Notes: a model not told the origin generated them from the letters alone. A stretch of DNA of 64,000 nt from Luteolibacter sp. LG18 (GCF_036322585.1 NZ_AP024600.1:3906001-3970000); one strand, 5' to 3'; counted from the stretch's first letter, positions 34,379 to 43,435 are shown. Translations and numbers: made by a program.

Positions 34379-37300
34379 ATGAACCTTCCGAAAACCCTCG
34401 CTGGCGTGCTCGCCGGCCTGCCTTGGCTCGTGGCCACGGCCGAACCCGTCGTCTCCGTCTATCCCTACGATCACCGGCATGTCTATGAAACCGGAGCCAC
34501 CGGCTTCACCTGGTATGCGGGGCATTTGTCCGCCGCGGACAATCGCGACGAGGTGTTGCGATGGCTCTTCCAAGATCTGAACATCGACTACATCCGCAAC
34601 GGCTTCGACGAGGCGGAAGCGGCGAATGACAACGGCAATCCGCTCTCCATCGATTGGAGCAAATTCAATTTTGCCGAGCGCAACACCGGAAACGATTGGG
34701 TCTATGCCAAGGCCAAGCCGCTGAACCCGCGCCTCAAGACGATGACCTACGCCCACCAGTTCCCGGACTGGCTGAGGAAGTCCGATGGCACGCCGAATTT
34801 TTCCGTTCCGAATTTCTACGCTGAATACGCGGAGTGGTTGTTTGCCCAACTTGTCGAAAAGAAGGCGGCTGGAGTCCCCTGCGACGTGATCGACATGACC
34901 AACGAGCCGGACTACCACAAGCTCGGCGAGGACAACATCGCGAAGATCATCAAGGGCGCAGTCCCCTTGTTGCGGGAATGGGTGAACGATCCCGTGCGCA
35001 ACACCTACGGCGTCACCATGCCGAGGATCATGGCCCCGAGCTGCCTCTCGACCTCGCAGTCGAAGGATTGGATCACGGACTGGGCGGCCAACGATGCGGA
35101 CGCGTGGGACCAGATCGACATCGTCGCGACCCACCAGTACAGCAATGGCTTCGATCCCACCGCCTATTCGGCGGTGAACGACGTGCGGGGCGGCCGGCCC
35201 TTTTTCCAAAGCGAGATGAACTGCGGCCACAGCAGCGTCCTCAACAAGTCCACCCAACTGCCGGAGGACTGGGTGGAGGATGAACTGGAAGCCGCGCTGC
35301 TGCTCGGGAGGCTGTATTCGAAATCGGTCAACAATGGCGTCAGCGTGTACGACTACTACATGGGGAACTCGCCGCAGGATTCGCCGACCTCGCTGGTTTA
35401 CAGCCCCTATGGTGCCACCGCCACCCGCCGGAAGGTGTACTTCTCCTTCAAGCAGCTCTCCTCGATGCAGACGCGCGGCTCGAACGTGGTGAGGACCCAG
35501 ATCGCCGGTGGCGTGGCCGGCTATGACGCCATCGCCTACCATAGCTGGGGCGAGCAGAAGACCTGGCTGACGGTCACCTGCTCGGAGAACACCAGCCAGG
35601 ACATCCTGCTGGAGGTGTTTGACCAGACCGGTACCCGCCTTCCGATCCGCAGGGTGAAGACCTACGAGACCAGCGCGACGCGGGACGCGGAGATGGTGAC
35701 CGATGACGTGCTGGCGACCTCCGTCACCCAGTACCGGGTGGCCTTGCCGAAGCACTGCGTGCGCACGTTCGAGATCTCCTGGACCGGTGCGAACCGGCTG
35801 GTGGCGGCGGACGATTGGGAAGATCCCGCCTTTATGGCCGGGGGCACGGGGTGGAGCGGCGGCTGGGGACGGTCCGGCACGCCGCTGCCGATCGCCCGCA
35901 GCTACAACAAGAACCTGACGCCGCGGTTCCAAGGGAACGGCAGCGGCGAGGCCAGCATGCGCCGCACCCTGGCGTCCCCGCTAGTGGGTTCCGGCATCCT
36001 GCGGTTCAAGCGCGACGTGGACAGCCTGGAGGCCGGGGATTCGGCCGTGGCGGAGGTCTATGACGGCACGTGGCACCAGGTGTGGCAGGCGACGGATTAC
36101 AGCAACGGCACGGATGCCACCGGTGATCCGGACAAGCTGGATCAGATCAACGTGAGCCTGGCGGGCTTCGCGCCCATCACCCAGATCCGGTTCCGGCTGC
36201 TGGGCGATGGCGCGGGCGACTACTTCCACTTGGACGACCTCGAGGTCATTGAAACCTCGGAGATCCCGGACCTCGCGTGGAAGGGCGATGATGCCGCGAA
36301 CGGCTGGGCGGCCGATGGCACGCTCAACTGGTTGGCGGGCACGACCGCTTCGGCATTCACCAATGGCAAGGCGGTCCTGTTCACAGACTCCGGGAGCAAC
36401 GCCCCGGCCATCGCCTTGAACGGCACGCTAACGCCCACCTCCGTGAATGTCGATGCCTCGGAGGACTACACCATCGGGGGCAGCGGCTCGATCGGCGGGA
36501 CCGGTACTCTGGACAAGCGCGGCACCGGAAAGCTCACGCTGACCTCGGCCAACACGTTCACCGGCGGCACCGCCGTGCGGCAGGGCGTGCTCCAGGTCAA
36601 TGCGGGCGGAGCCCTCGGTAGCGGACCGCTTTCGATCAGTGCGGTCGATCCGCAACTGGGGCTCACCACCCGCGTGCTGCTCAATGGCGGTGTGACGCTG
36701 CCGAACCCGGTGATCGTGAACACCGCGGGCCCGGGCACCGGCCAGGGCGTGCTCGGGCTCGTCAGCGGCAGCGCGACGTACTCCGGGGCCGTGACCATCG
36801 CGGGTGACACCACCAGCGGTGGCCACATCCGCGGGCCCGGCTCGGGTGGCGTGCTGTCCTTCACCGGTCCGCTCACGCTGGGGGACGCCGCTTCCTCGAT
36901 CGTGATCCGGGATGGCCTCGTCCGGCTTTCGGGCGGTGGCAGCTACGCGGTGCTGGCCGTGGGCGCGGGCACCACCAGCCTCGGCGCGGTCAACGGGGTG
37001 GCCACTGTGGCCACGCTGCGTCTCGGAGGTTCGGGCAACGCCACCTTTGATCTGAACGGGTGGAACCAGACGCTCGCCGGATTGGAGCGGACGTCCAACG
37101 TGGCCACCGTCACCAACTCCTCGGCCACGGTGGCCACGCTGACCTTGAACGCCGGGTCCACGACCCAGACCTTCACCGGATCGATCAACGGCAACCTCAA
37201 GCTCGCGGTGTCCAGCGGCACCGTGGTGCTGGGCGGCACGAATGGTTTCACCGGCGGCGTGGACGTGAACGGCGGCACGCTGCGGGTGGACGGCCAGCTT

Positions 37301-38173
37301 TCCAGCAGCGGCGTGAACGCGAAGAGCGGGACCTGGCTGGGCGGCACCGGCACGATCACCGGTGGCACCAGCCTGGCGTCCGGGGCTTCATTGTCGATCG
37401 GCCAGACCTCGACCGGCACCCTCCGGTTCGGTGGCGCGCTGACCTTGTCCGGGGCGACCTACAAGGCGGGGATCCGCAGCGGCAACCATGCCTGCGACCT
37501 CGCCATCGTGAATGGCGCGGTGACCCTTTCCGGGGGCGCGTCGCTTTCGGTGGCGGATCTGGATTCGACTCCGGCGGCCCTCGCAGCGGGCACGAAGCTC
37601 GCGATCCTCGATTACACGAACGGCTCGCTCACGGGCACGTTCAACGGCTTGCCGGCGGGATCGATCCTCACCGTCGGTTCGAACCAGTTCTACCTCGATT
37701 ATGCGGACACCACCAACGGACTCGGGGCCACGGGACGTTTCGTGACGCTCACCGCGTTTTCCCAAAACGTGGGATATGGCGGCTGGAGCGTGGCCAAGGG
37801 GATCAGCGGACAATCCTTCGGCGATGATCCGGATCGCGACGGTTTGGCCAATGGGCTCGAATGGCTCTTGGGTGGATCGCCGTCGTCAGCGGATGCGGGT
37901 GGCCGGATCAGCGCCATGGCGTCATCCGCGGATGGATTGACCTTCTCCTTTGATCGTGATGCCTCCGCCGCGGGCCAGGGCGCGTTGATCCTGGAATGGA
38001 CTTTGGATCTCTCCACCGGCTGGCCGCATGGCGTGGCCATTGGCACCGCCTCGTCCACCACGGCGGAAGGGGTGGTGGTGACGATCTCGGGCAACCATGT
38101 CAGTGTGAGGATTCCGGCGAACCAGACCACAGGGGGCAAGGTCTTCGCGAGGCTGCGCGCCACCTCGCCATGA
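34379..38173 (+). CDS. GH30-like glycosidase with beta-strand repeats and C-terminal anchoring-type module
   Basis: A 1,264-residue secreted protein. After a signal peptide, residues about 22-470 form a clan-A (beta/alpha)8 hydrolase resembling GH30: acid/base Glu176 in MTNEPD and nucleophile Glu279 in FFQSEMNCG. A carbohydrate-binding-like beta-sandwich follows (about 480-620), then beta-strand repeats (LDKRGTGKLTLTSANTF), then the shared tail (YGGWSVAKGISG, DPDRDGLANGLEWLLGG, final strand KVFARLRATSP). GH30 includes xylanases, glucuronoxylanases and beta-glucosidases; which one this is cannot be told. The catalytic domain is strongly similar to that of the facing gene at 38226-39635. The combination suggests an enzyme held at the cell surface. 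Confidence 0.85.
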   Translation: MNLPKTLAGVLAGLPWLVATAEPVVSVYPYDHRHVYETGATGFTWYAGHLSAADNRDEVLRWLFQDLNIDYIRNGFDEAEAANDNGNPLSIDWSKFNFAERNTGNDWVYAKAKPLNPRLKTMTYAHQFPDWLRKSDGTPNFSVPNFYAEYAEWLFAQLVEKKAAGVPCDVIDMTNEPDYHKLGEDNIAKIIKGAVPLLREWVNDPVRNTYGVTMPRIMAPSCLSTSQSKDWITDWAANDADAWDQIDIVATHQYSNGFDPTAYSAVNDVRGGRPFFQSEMNCGHSSVLNKSTQLPEDWVEDELEAALLLGRLYSKSVNNGVSVYDYYMGNSPQDSPTSLVYSPYGATATRRKVYFSFKQLSSMQTRGSNVVRTQIAGGVAGYDAIAYHSWGEQKTWLTVTCSENTSQDILLEVFDQTGTRLPIRRVKTYETSATRDAEMVTDDVLATSVTQYRVALPKHCVRTFEISWTGANRLVAADDWEDPAFMAGGTGWSGGWGRSGTPLPIARSYNKNLTPRFQGNGSGEASMRRTLASPLVGSGILRFKRDVDSLEAGDSAVAEVYDGTWHQVWQATDYSNGTDATGDPDKLDQINVSLAGFAPITQIRFRLLGDGAGDYFHLDDLEVIETSEIPDLAWKGDDAANGWAADGTLNWLAGTTASAFTNGKAVLFTDSGSNAPAIALNGTLTPTSVNVDASEDYTIGGSGSIGGTGTLDKRGTGKLTLTSANTFTGGTAVRQGVLQVNAGGALGSGPLSISAVDPQLGLTTRVLLNGGVTLPNPVIVNTAGPGTGQGVLGLVSGSATYSGAVTIAGDTTSGGHIRGPGSGGVLSFTGPLTLGDAASSIVIRDGLVRLSGGGSYAVLAVGAGTTSLGAVNGVATVATLRLGGSGNATFDLNGWNQTLAGLERTSNVATVTNSSATVATLTLNAGSTTQTFTGSINGNLKLAVSSGTVVLGGTNGFTGGVDVNGGTLRVDGQLSSSGVNAKSGTWLGGTGTITGGTSLASGASLSIGQTSTGTLRFGGALTLSGATYKAGIRSGNHACDLAIVNGAVTLSGGASLSVADLDSTPAALAAGTKLAILDYTNGSLTGTFNGLPAGSILTVGSNQFYLDYADTTNGLGATGRFVTLTAFSQNVGYGGWSVAKGISGQSFGDDPDRDGLANGLEWLLGGSPSSADAGGRISAMASSADGLTFSFDRDASAAGQGALILEWTLDLSTGWPHGVAIGTASSTTAEGVVVTISGNHVSVRIPANQTTGGKVFARLRATSP

Positions 38174-38180
38174 GGTGACC

Positions 38181-38207
38181 GTCGCGCGAAGCCACGCTTC
38201 GCGCGAC
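38181..38207. terminator. Bidirectional hairpin between convergent GH30-like genes
   Basis: A perfect 11-bp stem GTCGCGCGAAG / CTTCGCGCGAC with a 5-base loop in the 52-base gap between the two convergent stops. Symmetry allows it to serve both genes; there is no T tract on the plus side. Confidence 0.6.
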
Positions 38208-38225
38208 CGTCCGCCGGGGGTGGTT

Positions 38226-39635
38226 TTACCAGGTCACCTCGTAGGTCCGCAGGCACTGGGCGGGCAGGTCCGTCTTGTAATCGGCGGACCGCGGCGGGGC
38301 CTCGGTGGCCACGCGCTCGGCATTGCGGGAAGCGCTGGTCTCGTAGATGTTCACCGTCTGGATGGGCAGTGCGGAGCCGTTCTTGTCGAGCAGACGCAGG
38401 GTCATGCCCTGGCCGCTGTTGTCGGAACTGGTCACGGTGATCCACGCCTTCCGTTCGATACCGGAATGATAGGCGATCACGTCGCAGCCGGGGGAGGCGT
38501 CGGTGATCCGGGTGGCGACCACGTTCGAGCCGCGCGTTTGCATCGAGGAGAGCTGTTTGAAGGCGAAGTAGACCTTCCGCCGGGTGGCGGGTTTTCCGTG
38601 GGGCGAATGGACCAGCGATGTCGGAGACTCCTGTGGCGAGACGCCCATGTAGTAGTCGTAGACGCTGACCCCGTTGCCCACGGCCACCGAGAACAGGCGG
38701 CCCAGCGTGAGGGCGGCTTCCAACTGGTCCTCGACCTTGTCATCGGGGAGCTGGTGGGGATTGTTCAGCACGGTCGAATGGCCGCAGTGCATCTCGCTCT
38801 GGAAGAAGGGCCGGTCGCCGCGCAGGGCGTTCACCTCCGCGTAGTTCCGGGCCTCGAATCCGCCGCCGTATTGATGGGTGGAGACGATGTCGATGTTGCT
38901 CCAGATGGAACGCTTGCCCTTCCAATCGGAGAGCCACTCGCGTGTGACGGTGGCGGAGAGGCAGCTCGGGGCCATGATCTTCGGCATGGTGACGCCCCAG
39001 GGATTGCGGGTCCGGTCGTTCACCCAGGCGCGGAGCAACGGCACCACGTTTTCGAAGATCCCGGCGGCCTGGTCCTTTCCAATGCCCTTGTAGTCGGGTT
39101 CGTTGCAGAGGTCGAGGATGTCGCAGTTCATGCCCTCGGCCCGCTTGAGGTTGACCAGGTTGGCGAAGATCCACTCGGCGTACTCCGCGTGGAAGTTCCG
39201 GTTGGAGAAATCCGGTTCCTTGCCGTTCACGCGCAGCCATGTGGGAAACGCGTGGCCGTAGGCGATGACCTTCAGGCGCGGGTTGAGCGGCTTCGCCTGG
39301 TGGCAGACCCACTCGTTGGATTCGTTCGGTGGGTTGAACTTCAGCTTGCTCCAATCGATCGAGCGCGGATCGTCATTGTCGTTCGCTGGTTCGCAGGGTT
39401 CAAGACCGATCCGAACGTAGTCGATATTGAGGTCCTGGAACAGCCAGTGCAGCACTTCGTCCCGGTTTGGCGCGCTTCTCAAGTGTCCCCAGTACCAGGT
39501 GAAGCCGGTGGCACCGGACTCATAGACTTGGAGATGCTTGTAGGGACTGATCGTGACAACGGGATCGGCCGCGGCGACGAGTGGAAGGAATGCGGGGAGA
39601 AAAGGGGCGAGCCGGAAAGTGTCCTGGATGGGCAT
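38226..39635 (-). CDS. GH30-like glycosidase (catalytic domain only)
   Basis: A 469-residue exported enzyme, paralogous to the catalytic domain of the facing 1,264-residue protein but lacking its repeats and tail. The acid/base is in LCNEPDYKG and the nucleophile in FFQSEMHCGHS; long identical blocks such as VYDYYMG and KQLSSMQTRGSNVV are shared. The frame extends to 39680, but the ATG chosen begins the signal peptide (FRLAPFLPAFLPLVAAADP), and the shared upstream motif lies 36 bases before it, so the longer start would sit on the promoter. The pair may work on one polysaccharide in free and surface-bound forms (inference). Confidence 0.87.
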   Translation of the reverse strand: MPIQDTFRLAPFLPAFLPLVAAADPVVTISPYKHLQVYESGATGFTWYWGHLRSAPNRDEVLHWLFQDLNIDYVRIGLEPCEPANDNDDPRSIDWSKLKFNPPNESNEWVCHQAKPLNPRLKVIAYGHAFPTWLRVNGKEPDFSNRNFHAEYAEWIFANLVNLKRAEGMNCDILDLCNEPDYKGIGKDQAAGIFENVVPLLRAWVNDRTRNPWGVTMPKIMAPSCLSATVTREWLSDWKGKRSIWSNIDIVSTHQYGGGFEARNYAEVNALRGDRPFFQSEMHCGHSTVLNNPHQLPDDKVEDQLEAALTLGRLFSVAVGNGVSVYDYYMGVSPQESPTSLVHSPHGKPATRRKVYFAFKQLSSMQTRGSNVVATRITDASPGCDVIAYHSGIERKAWITVTSSDNSGQGMTLRLLDKNGSALPIQTVNIYETSASRNAERVATEAPPRSADYKTDLPAQCLRTYEVTW

Positions 39636-39670
39636 GGCGTTCCGGACAGGGTAAGGCCACCGGTCATGCC

Positions 39671-39685
39671 GACAATACACACATC
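39671..39685 (-). promoter_or_regulatory. Shared upstream motif GATGTGTGTATTGT (site 4)
   Basis: Minus-strand occurrence of the TG(C/T)GTATTG element, 36 bases before the start of the second GH30-like gene and reading toward it. This orientation supports its being a promoter element. Confidence 0.6.
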
Positions 39686-39698
39686 GGGGTGGGCCGGG

Positions 39699-40547
39699 TC
39701 ACGGAGCTTCCGAGGATGGGGTGTCTTCGCAGGATTCGCTCACCACGGTGTTGTCGGGCGGATAGACGGGTTCGATATCGGGCGAGGAGTCGTCGGTTGC
39801 CGCGATGGTCCGGCTCGGACCGGCGCGGATGAGGTCCTCCACGTTCGGCAGGTCGGGATGGGCGGAAAGCCAGGTGTCGGACTCCGCCGGGCTTCGATGG
39901 TTCCATATCGCCATGAGCGCTGAGGCGGCATTGGCCCGCAGGGAAGGCTCCTCGATGGAGGTGACCCAAACGGCCGCCGCCGCGGGATCTTGCTGGGCCC
40001 AGCGCTGCACGGTGGTGGCCACGAAAGCGGGGAAATGATCGGCATGATCCATGGTGCCGGTGGCGAGCCATTGCACGGCGTCCTCGGCAAGGGTCTCCGC
40101 GAGCGCGGGGAGGAGACGTCTTTCCATGGCATCCCGGACCGCGGGATCGGCTTCCGATGCCAAACGATCCAGGGCGGCGCGGGGATCCCGGGCATGAAGA
40201 TAGGCGATGGCGAGCCCTGCGCATTCCGCGCGCAGGGTGGAGGAGTGGATTCGCAGCGCGTGGTCGAGCGCGCGCCAGGGATTGGCTTGTCCGCTTTCCG
40301 CCACGAGGATGGAAAGCGCCTTGTCCTGCTCGGCGGCACTCAAGGTGCCAAGCCAGGCGTTGGTTTCGCGAGTGGAGAGGGAGGTCATCCGCCGAGCGGT
40401 GTCGGCGAGGGAGGGGATAGGCTGTCTTGGTTCCTGTCGGCCGACTGGCGGCTGCGCGTGATCAATGCCGGTCCGGTCATGCATGGCGGCGACCACCAAA
40501 GCGATCGCCAGGGCGGAGAGCGCGGGGGCCAGCGGATGGATCTTCAT
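39699..40547 (-). CDS. Hypothetical membrane-anchored alpha-helical protein
   Basis: A 282-residue protein with an N-terminal hydrophobic segment (LAPALSALAIALVVAAMHD), then Ala-rich helical repeats of the pattern A-x-x-W-x-x-x-D-P-x-A-A-x-x-W (for example WAQQDPAAAAVWVTS). Such repeats are common in Verrucomicrobia proteins of unknown function. The C-terminus is acidic and disordered (DDSSPDIEPVYPPDN). It lies between the GH30-like gene and the protease on the same strand, but a terminator separates it from the protease and the shared motif from the GH30-like gene, so it is probably transcribed alone. No function is proposed. Confidence 0.7.
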   Translation of the reverse strand: MKIHPLAPALSALAIALVVAAMHDRTGIDHAQPPVGRQEPRQPIPSLADTARRMTSLSTRETNAWLGTLSAAEQDKALSILVAESGQANPWRALDHALRIHSSTLRAECAGLAIAYLHARDPRAALDRLASEADPAVRDAMERRLLPALAETLAEDAVQWLATGTMDHADHFPAFVATTVQRWAQQDPAAAAVWVTSIEEPSLRANAASALMAIWNHRSPAESDTWLSAHPDLPNVEDLIRAGPSRTIAATDDSSPDIEPVYPPDNTVVSESCEDTPSSEAP

Positions 40548-40565
40548 GGGCGTGGAAGGGTGATG

Positions 40566-40607
40566 GGAAAGAAGCTCCGGCCCCGCGTGGCGGGGCAGGG
40601 CCGGAGC
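40566..40607 (-). terminator. Terminator of the metzincin protease gene
   Basis: Read on the minus strand, GCTCCGGCCC pairs perfectly with GGGCCGGAGC around an inner CCCCG/CGGGG stem and is followed by TTCTTT, 24 bases past the protease stop. Confidence 0.75.
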
Positions 40608-40631
40608 AGTTGGTGTGGTGTCAGGGCAACA

Positions 40632-43037
40632 TCATGGCGTCACCGTTACATCGGTGATGGTGGCGGCGCAGCCTTGGGTGTTGTCATGCGAGGTCACCGC
40701 CAGGCCCACATAGATCCCGGAGGCCATGCTGATGGTGGCGGTTCCGACCTGGGTCCAGGTCACGCCGTCATCGGAGATGGATCCGGTCAGGACGTCACCG
40801 GTGCGGTTCAATTTCACCCAGCCGGGCACCTCGTGGTCCAGACCCGTGCTCGAGCTGGTGCCGTTGGTGGAGCCGCGGTATTGGAACGCCGCGCCGGAGC
40901 CGGAAGACATGATCATCATCGCGTGCTTCGAGCCCGGAGCGAGGCTCTCGCGGATCATCACACCGGCCTTGGCCCAGCCGTTGGTGTCGGCGATGTCATC
41001 GACCTGCGAGATGACTTCCCCATCGCCGCTCAGCGGCTGGTAGACATAGCGGAAGGCATCGGCGGTGCCCCAGATGTCCGCGCCCGAGCCGGTGATCGAG
41101 AACGTGTTGTCCGACCAGGCGGACGAGCCCGCCACGCCCACACTGCCGACATCCGCGCTGGTCCATGGGGGCGGAGGCGTGAGCGAGACGTTGTCGAACT
41201 TCGCGGTGCAGAGCGTGCTCCCGGCATGCGAGCACACGGCAAGACCGACGTAGGTGTTCGCTCCCATGGTGATCGTCTGGGTGCCGACCTGGGTCCAAGT
41301 GGTGCCATCGGAGGAGGTCAGGGCCGTGATGGTGCCACCGGCCCGGACGAGCCGTACCCAGCGCGGAGCGGAGCCGGAGGTCGTGGTGCTTACATCGGCG
41401 GGCTGGCCTGCGGTGGTGCGTCCCTGGAGAGCGATTCCCGATCCCGGCGTGACACACAGCAGCGAGAACGCGGAGTCAGCCGACAGCGTTTCCCGTATCA
41501 TCACTCCGGCTTTCGCCCAGGCGTTGGTGTTCTGCACGCTGGCGATGCGGGCGGTGATGGCACCGTCCCCATTCATCGGCAGGTATAGGAAACGGAATGC
41601 ATCCGCAGTGCCCCAGATATCCGCGCCTGCTCCCTTGATGGAATAGGTGCCGGCTCCGGAGTAAACCACGCTGCCGGTTGCTCCGGTGCTGCCGATGTCC
41701 GAGGTGACCCATGGGGCCGGAGCGGGGAGGCTTTCCACCTGGAGGGCGACCAAGCCGACGGCCTGCTGGCCCGAAGAATCCTGGATGCGGTACTTGAACC
41801 AATCCAGCGTGTCGACCAGCGAGGCGGGCGGCGTGTAGATCAGCCGGTCACGGCCTCCCGGGCCGGTGCCGACCGAGCGGGTGATCGTGCCGCCCCGTTT
41901 CGAGGTGCCATCGAAGGACGCGATCGTGAGTGCCTGGCCGTTTACGTCCGAGTCGTTCGCCAGCACGTCGAGCGTGAGGGGATCGCGGGCGGCATTGATG
42001 GTGCCGCGGTCGCCGTTGGCCCGCGGCGGGATCGGGATGGTGTAGGGGCCGAGGTTGGTGAAGGTGCTGATGATCGAGTTCCGCCGGCCGACGATCCGGT
42101 TCACCTCCGGGCTGGAGTAGCGCTGGAGCTGGTTGCCGGACATCGGCGTGGGGCCTTCAGGGCCATCGCCCGGGTAGTGGGGGGAGCTCAGCGCGTGGCC
42201 GAGTTCATGGCGCCACGGCTGGGTGAAGATGCCGGGGCCGGCCTGGGTCAGGGAACGGCAGGCGGCGTACTTCCCCGGGATGTAGGCGACACCGCCGCCG
42301 AGGTTCGGCTTCACGCACACGGCGTGGTCGTTGTTCGCGGCGGGAAGGACCTTCCACAGTTCGTTGTCCCAGAGGTCCCTCAAGGTTGCCAGCGGCGTCG
42401 AGCCATAGGGGTCGTTCGATGCGTTGAGTCGGGCGATGACCCGGGAGGTCCGCAGCTTGATGCCGGTATCGCGGAGCAGGAACGCGCCGGTTTCATTGAT
42501 GGTGAACTCGACGGTTTCCGCCATGTTCGCGACATTGCCGCTGAACTGGGAGCAGAATTCGTGGGTGAGGTCGACTCCTACATCCATGGCGTAGGCGTTG
42601 GAACCGGTCTCACCGGCGCTGACCACCTCGGTGGGATACTTGGGCGTCCAGCTCGCGGCGGATGGCATGGACATCGAGAGTCCGTTGCCTTTCCAAACGG
42701 TGCCGTCCTCGAACATGAGGCTCGAGCGAATGTTGCCGTCGTCATAAAGCTGGGCGGCGGCGATGGCTCCCGGGCGCTCGGTGATGCGGCCGAGATAGGT
42801 GCGGCTCGGGCGGGTGATGGCCACTTCGGTGAAGGAGCCGTCGGCATTGTACGCGAAGACGCGGTAGTTCGGACCGCGGACGTCGTGAAGCGTGTAGTCC
42901 ACGGTGAGACTGCCGCCAGAGTAGGTGTAGACCTTCGTCATGGTGGCCGGAGGTGCCTGCGCCCGGGCTGCGTGGATGGAGGCGAGCAAAACCGCCGCAA
43001 AGGCGGAAAAGACGAGTCGTGTGGGATGTTTCATCAT
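40632..43037 (-). CDS. Secreted metzincin-type zinc metalloprotease with two C-terminal beta-sandwich domains
   Basis: An 801-residue exported protein. After a signal peptide and a propeptide-like region, a reprolysin/M12-like catalytic domain carries the extended zinc motif HELGHALSSPH (277-287) and a Met-turn candidate TPMSG (Met299). A VLANDSDVNGQ-type bacterial Ig/cadherin-like domain follows, then two closely similar concanavalin-like domains (DUF1349-type; each with GADIWGTADAFR and NxWAKAGVMIRE). Probably an extracellular protease held to polysaccharide or surface by its C-terminal domains. It is divergent from the GntR/LacI-type regulator and may be controlled by it. Substrate unknown. 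Confidence 0.85.
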   Translation of the reverse strand: MMKHPTRLVFSAFAAVLLASIHAARAQAPPATMTKVYTYSGGSLTVDYTLHDVRGPNYRVFAYNADGSFTEVAITRPSRTYLGRITERPGAIAAAQLYDDGNIRSSLMFEDGTVWKGNGLSMSMPSAASWTPKYPTEVVSAGETGSNAYAMDVGVDLTHEFCSQFSGNVANMAETVEFTINETGAFLLRDTGIKLRTSRVIARLNASNDPYGSTPLATLRDLWDNELWKVLPAANNDHAVCVKPNLGGGVAYIPGKYAACRSLTQAGPGIFTQPWRHELGHALSSPHYPGDGPEGPTPMSGNQLQRYSSPEVNRIVGRRNSIISTFTNLGPYTIPIPPRANGDRGTINAARDPLTLDVLANDSDVNGQALTIASFDGTSKRGGTITRSVGTGPGGRDRLIYTPPASLVDTLDWFKYRIQDSSGQQAVGLVALQVESLPAPAPWVTSDIGSTGATGSVVYSGAGTYSIKGAGADIWGTADAFRFLYLPMNGDGAITARIASVQNTNAWAKAGVMIRETLSADSAFSLLCVTPGSGIALQGRTTAGQPADVSTTTSGSAPRWVRLVRAGGTITALTSSDGTTWTQVGTQTITMGANTYVGLAVCSHAGSTLCTAKFDNVSLTPPPPWTSADVGSVGVAGSSAWSDNTFSITGSGADIWGTADAFRYVYQPLSGDGEVISQVDDIADTNGWAKAGVMIRESLAPGSKHAMMIMSSGSGAAFQYRGSTNGTSSSTGLDHEVPGWVKLNRTGDVLTGSISDDGVTWTQVGTATISMASGIYVGLAVTSHDNTQGCAATITDVTVTP

Positions 43038-43157
43038 GGGTTGGTTTGCGGATTCAAACCGGAGGATATTCCGTTTCAGGAACCTCCCAGCCGGTTGCCA
43101 TCGGCCGTGAGCAATGCACGAAAATGGCCGTGATCTGATGGCGCAACCCGTGGCGGT

Positions 43158-43192
43158 GGTAACGGTGAATCCAGAGAAGGGTCTATGCCGGG
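43158..43192 (+). promoter_or_regulatory. Promoter-like block 1: GGTAACGG-N17-CTATGCCGGG
   Basis: The same two boxes with exactly 17 bases between them recur at 43384-43418 upstream of the regulator gene; downstream of both, AGATGAG is also conserved. This copy additionally forms a near-perfect 22-bp palindrome (43182-43203, core CGGGCCCG). It precedes a hairpin with an eight-T tail rather than a gene. Confidence 0.55.
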
Positions 43193-43195
43193 CCC

Positions 43196-43315
43196 GACAT
43201 AGATGAGCGTGGGATCATGGCCATGAGCCACTGTCGGCGGGTGGCCGGAGAAGGACGCCGCTGGGATGACAATCCGTTGCAGGCCAGCGGCGCGCCCTCT
43301 CCGGCCGTTTTTTTT
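43196..43315 (+). ncRNA. Candidate small RNA or leader transcript ending in a strong terminator
   Basis: About 120 bases lie between promoter-like block 1 and an intrinsic terminator. The terminator (from 43243) has stems GGCCGGAGA/TCTCCGGCC and CGCCGCTGG/CCAGCGGCG followed by eight T. No credible ORF is contained: a 71-codon frame starting here runs through the terminator and has no conserved features. The start is estimated from the promoter-like block. An attenuated leader of the regulator gene is the alternative. Confidence 0.4.
43243..43315 (+). terminator. Intrinsic terminator with eight-T tail in the regulator's upstream region
   Basis: A two-part stem (9 bp outer, 9 bp inner, separated by short internal loops) closed by an 18- to 19-base loop, followed by G and eight T. 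This is the strongest T-tract terminator seen in the window, and it is not at the end of any recognised plus-strand gene. Confidence 0.75.
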
Positions 43316-43383
43316 CAGGCGGGGCCCGCGTCCATCGTTTCCGGTGGCCGCCGCGAGCTTTCCCTACCGGCTGGCGTCGCGGC

Positions 43384-43418
43384 GGTAACGGCAATTTCTT
43401 GTGGCATCCTATGCCGGG
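43384..43418 (+). promoter_or_regulatory. Promoter-like block 2 of the GntR/LacI-type regulator
   Basis: GGTAACGG-N17-CTATGCCGGG lies 18 bases before the start codon, identical in both boxes and spacing to block 1. The GGCAT-CCT-ATGCC palindrome (43403-43415) overlaps the second box and could be an operator for autoregulation. Confidence 0.5.
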
Positions 43419-43435
43419 GGAAACACAGATGAGGC

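Noticed and set aside
43217-43432. 71-codon plus-strand ORF upstream of the regulator
   Set aside because: It runs through a strong intrinsic terminator and the second promoter-like block, and has no conserved or structured features.
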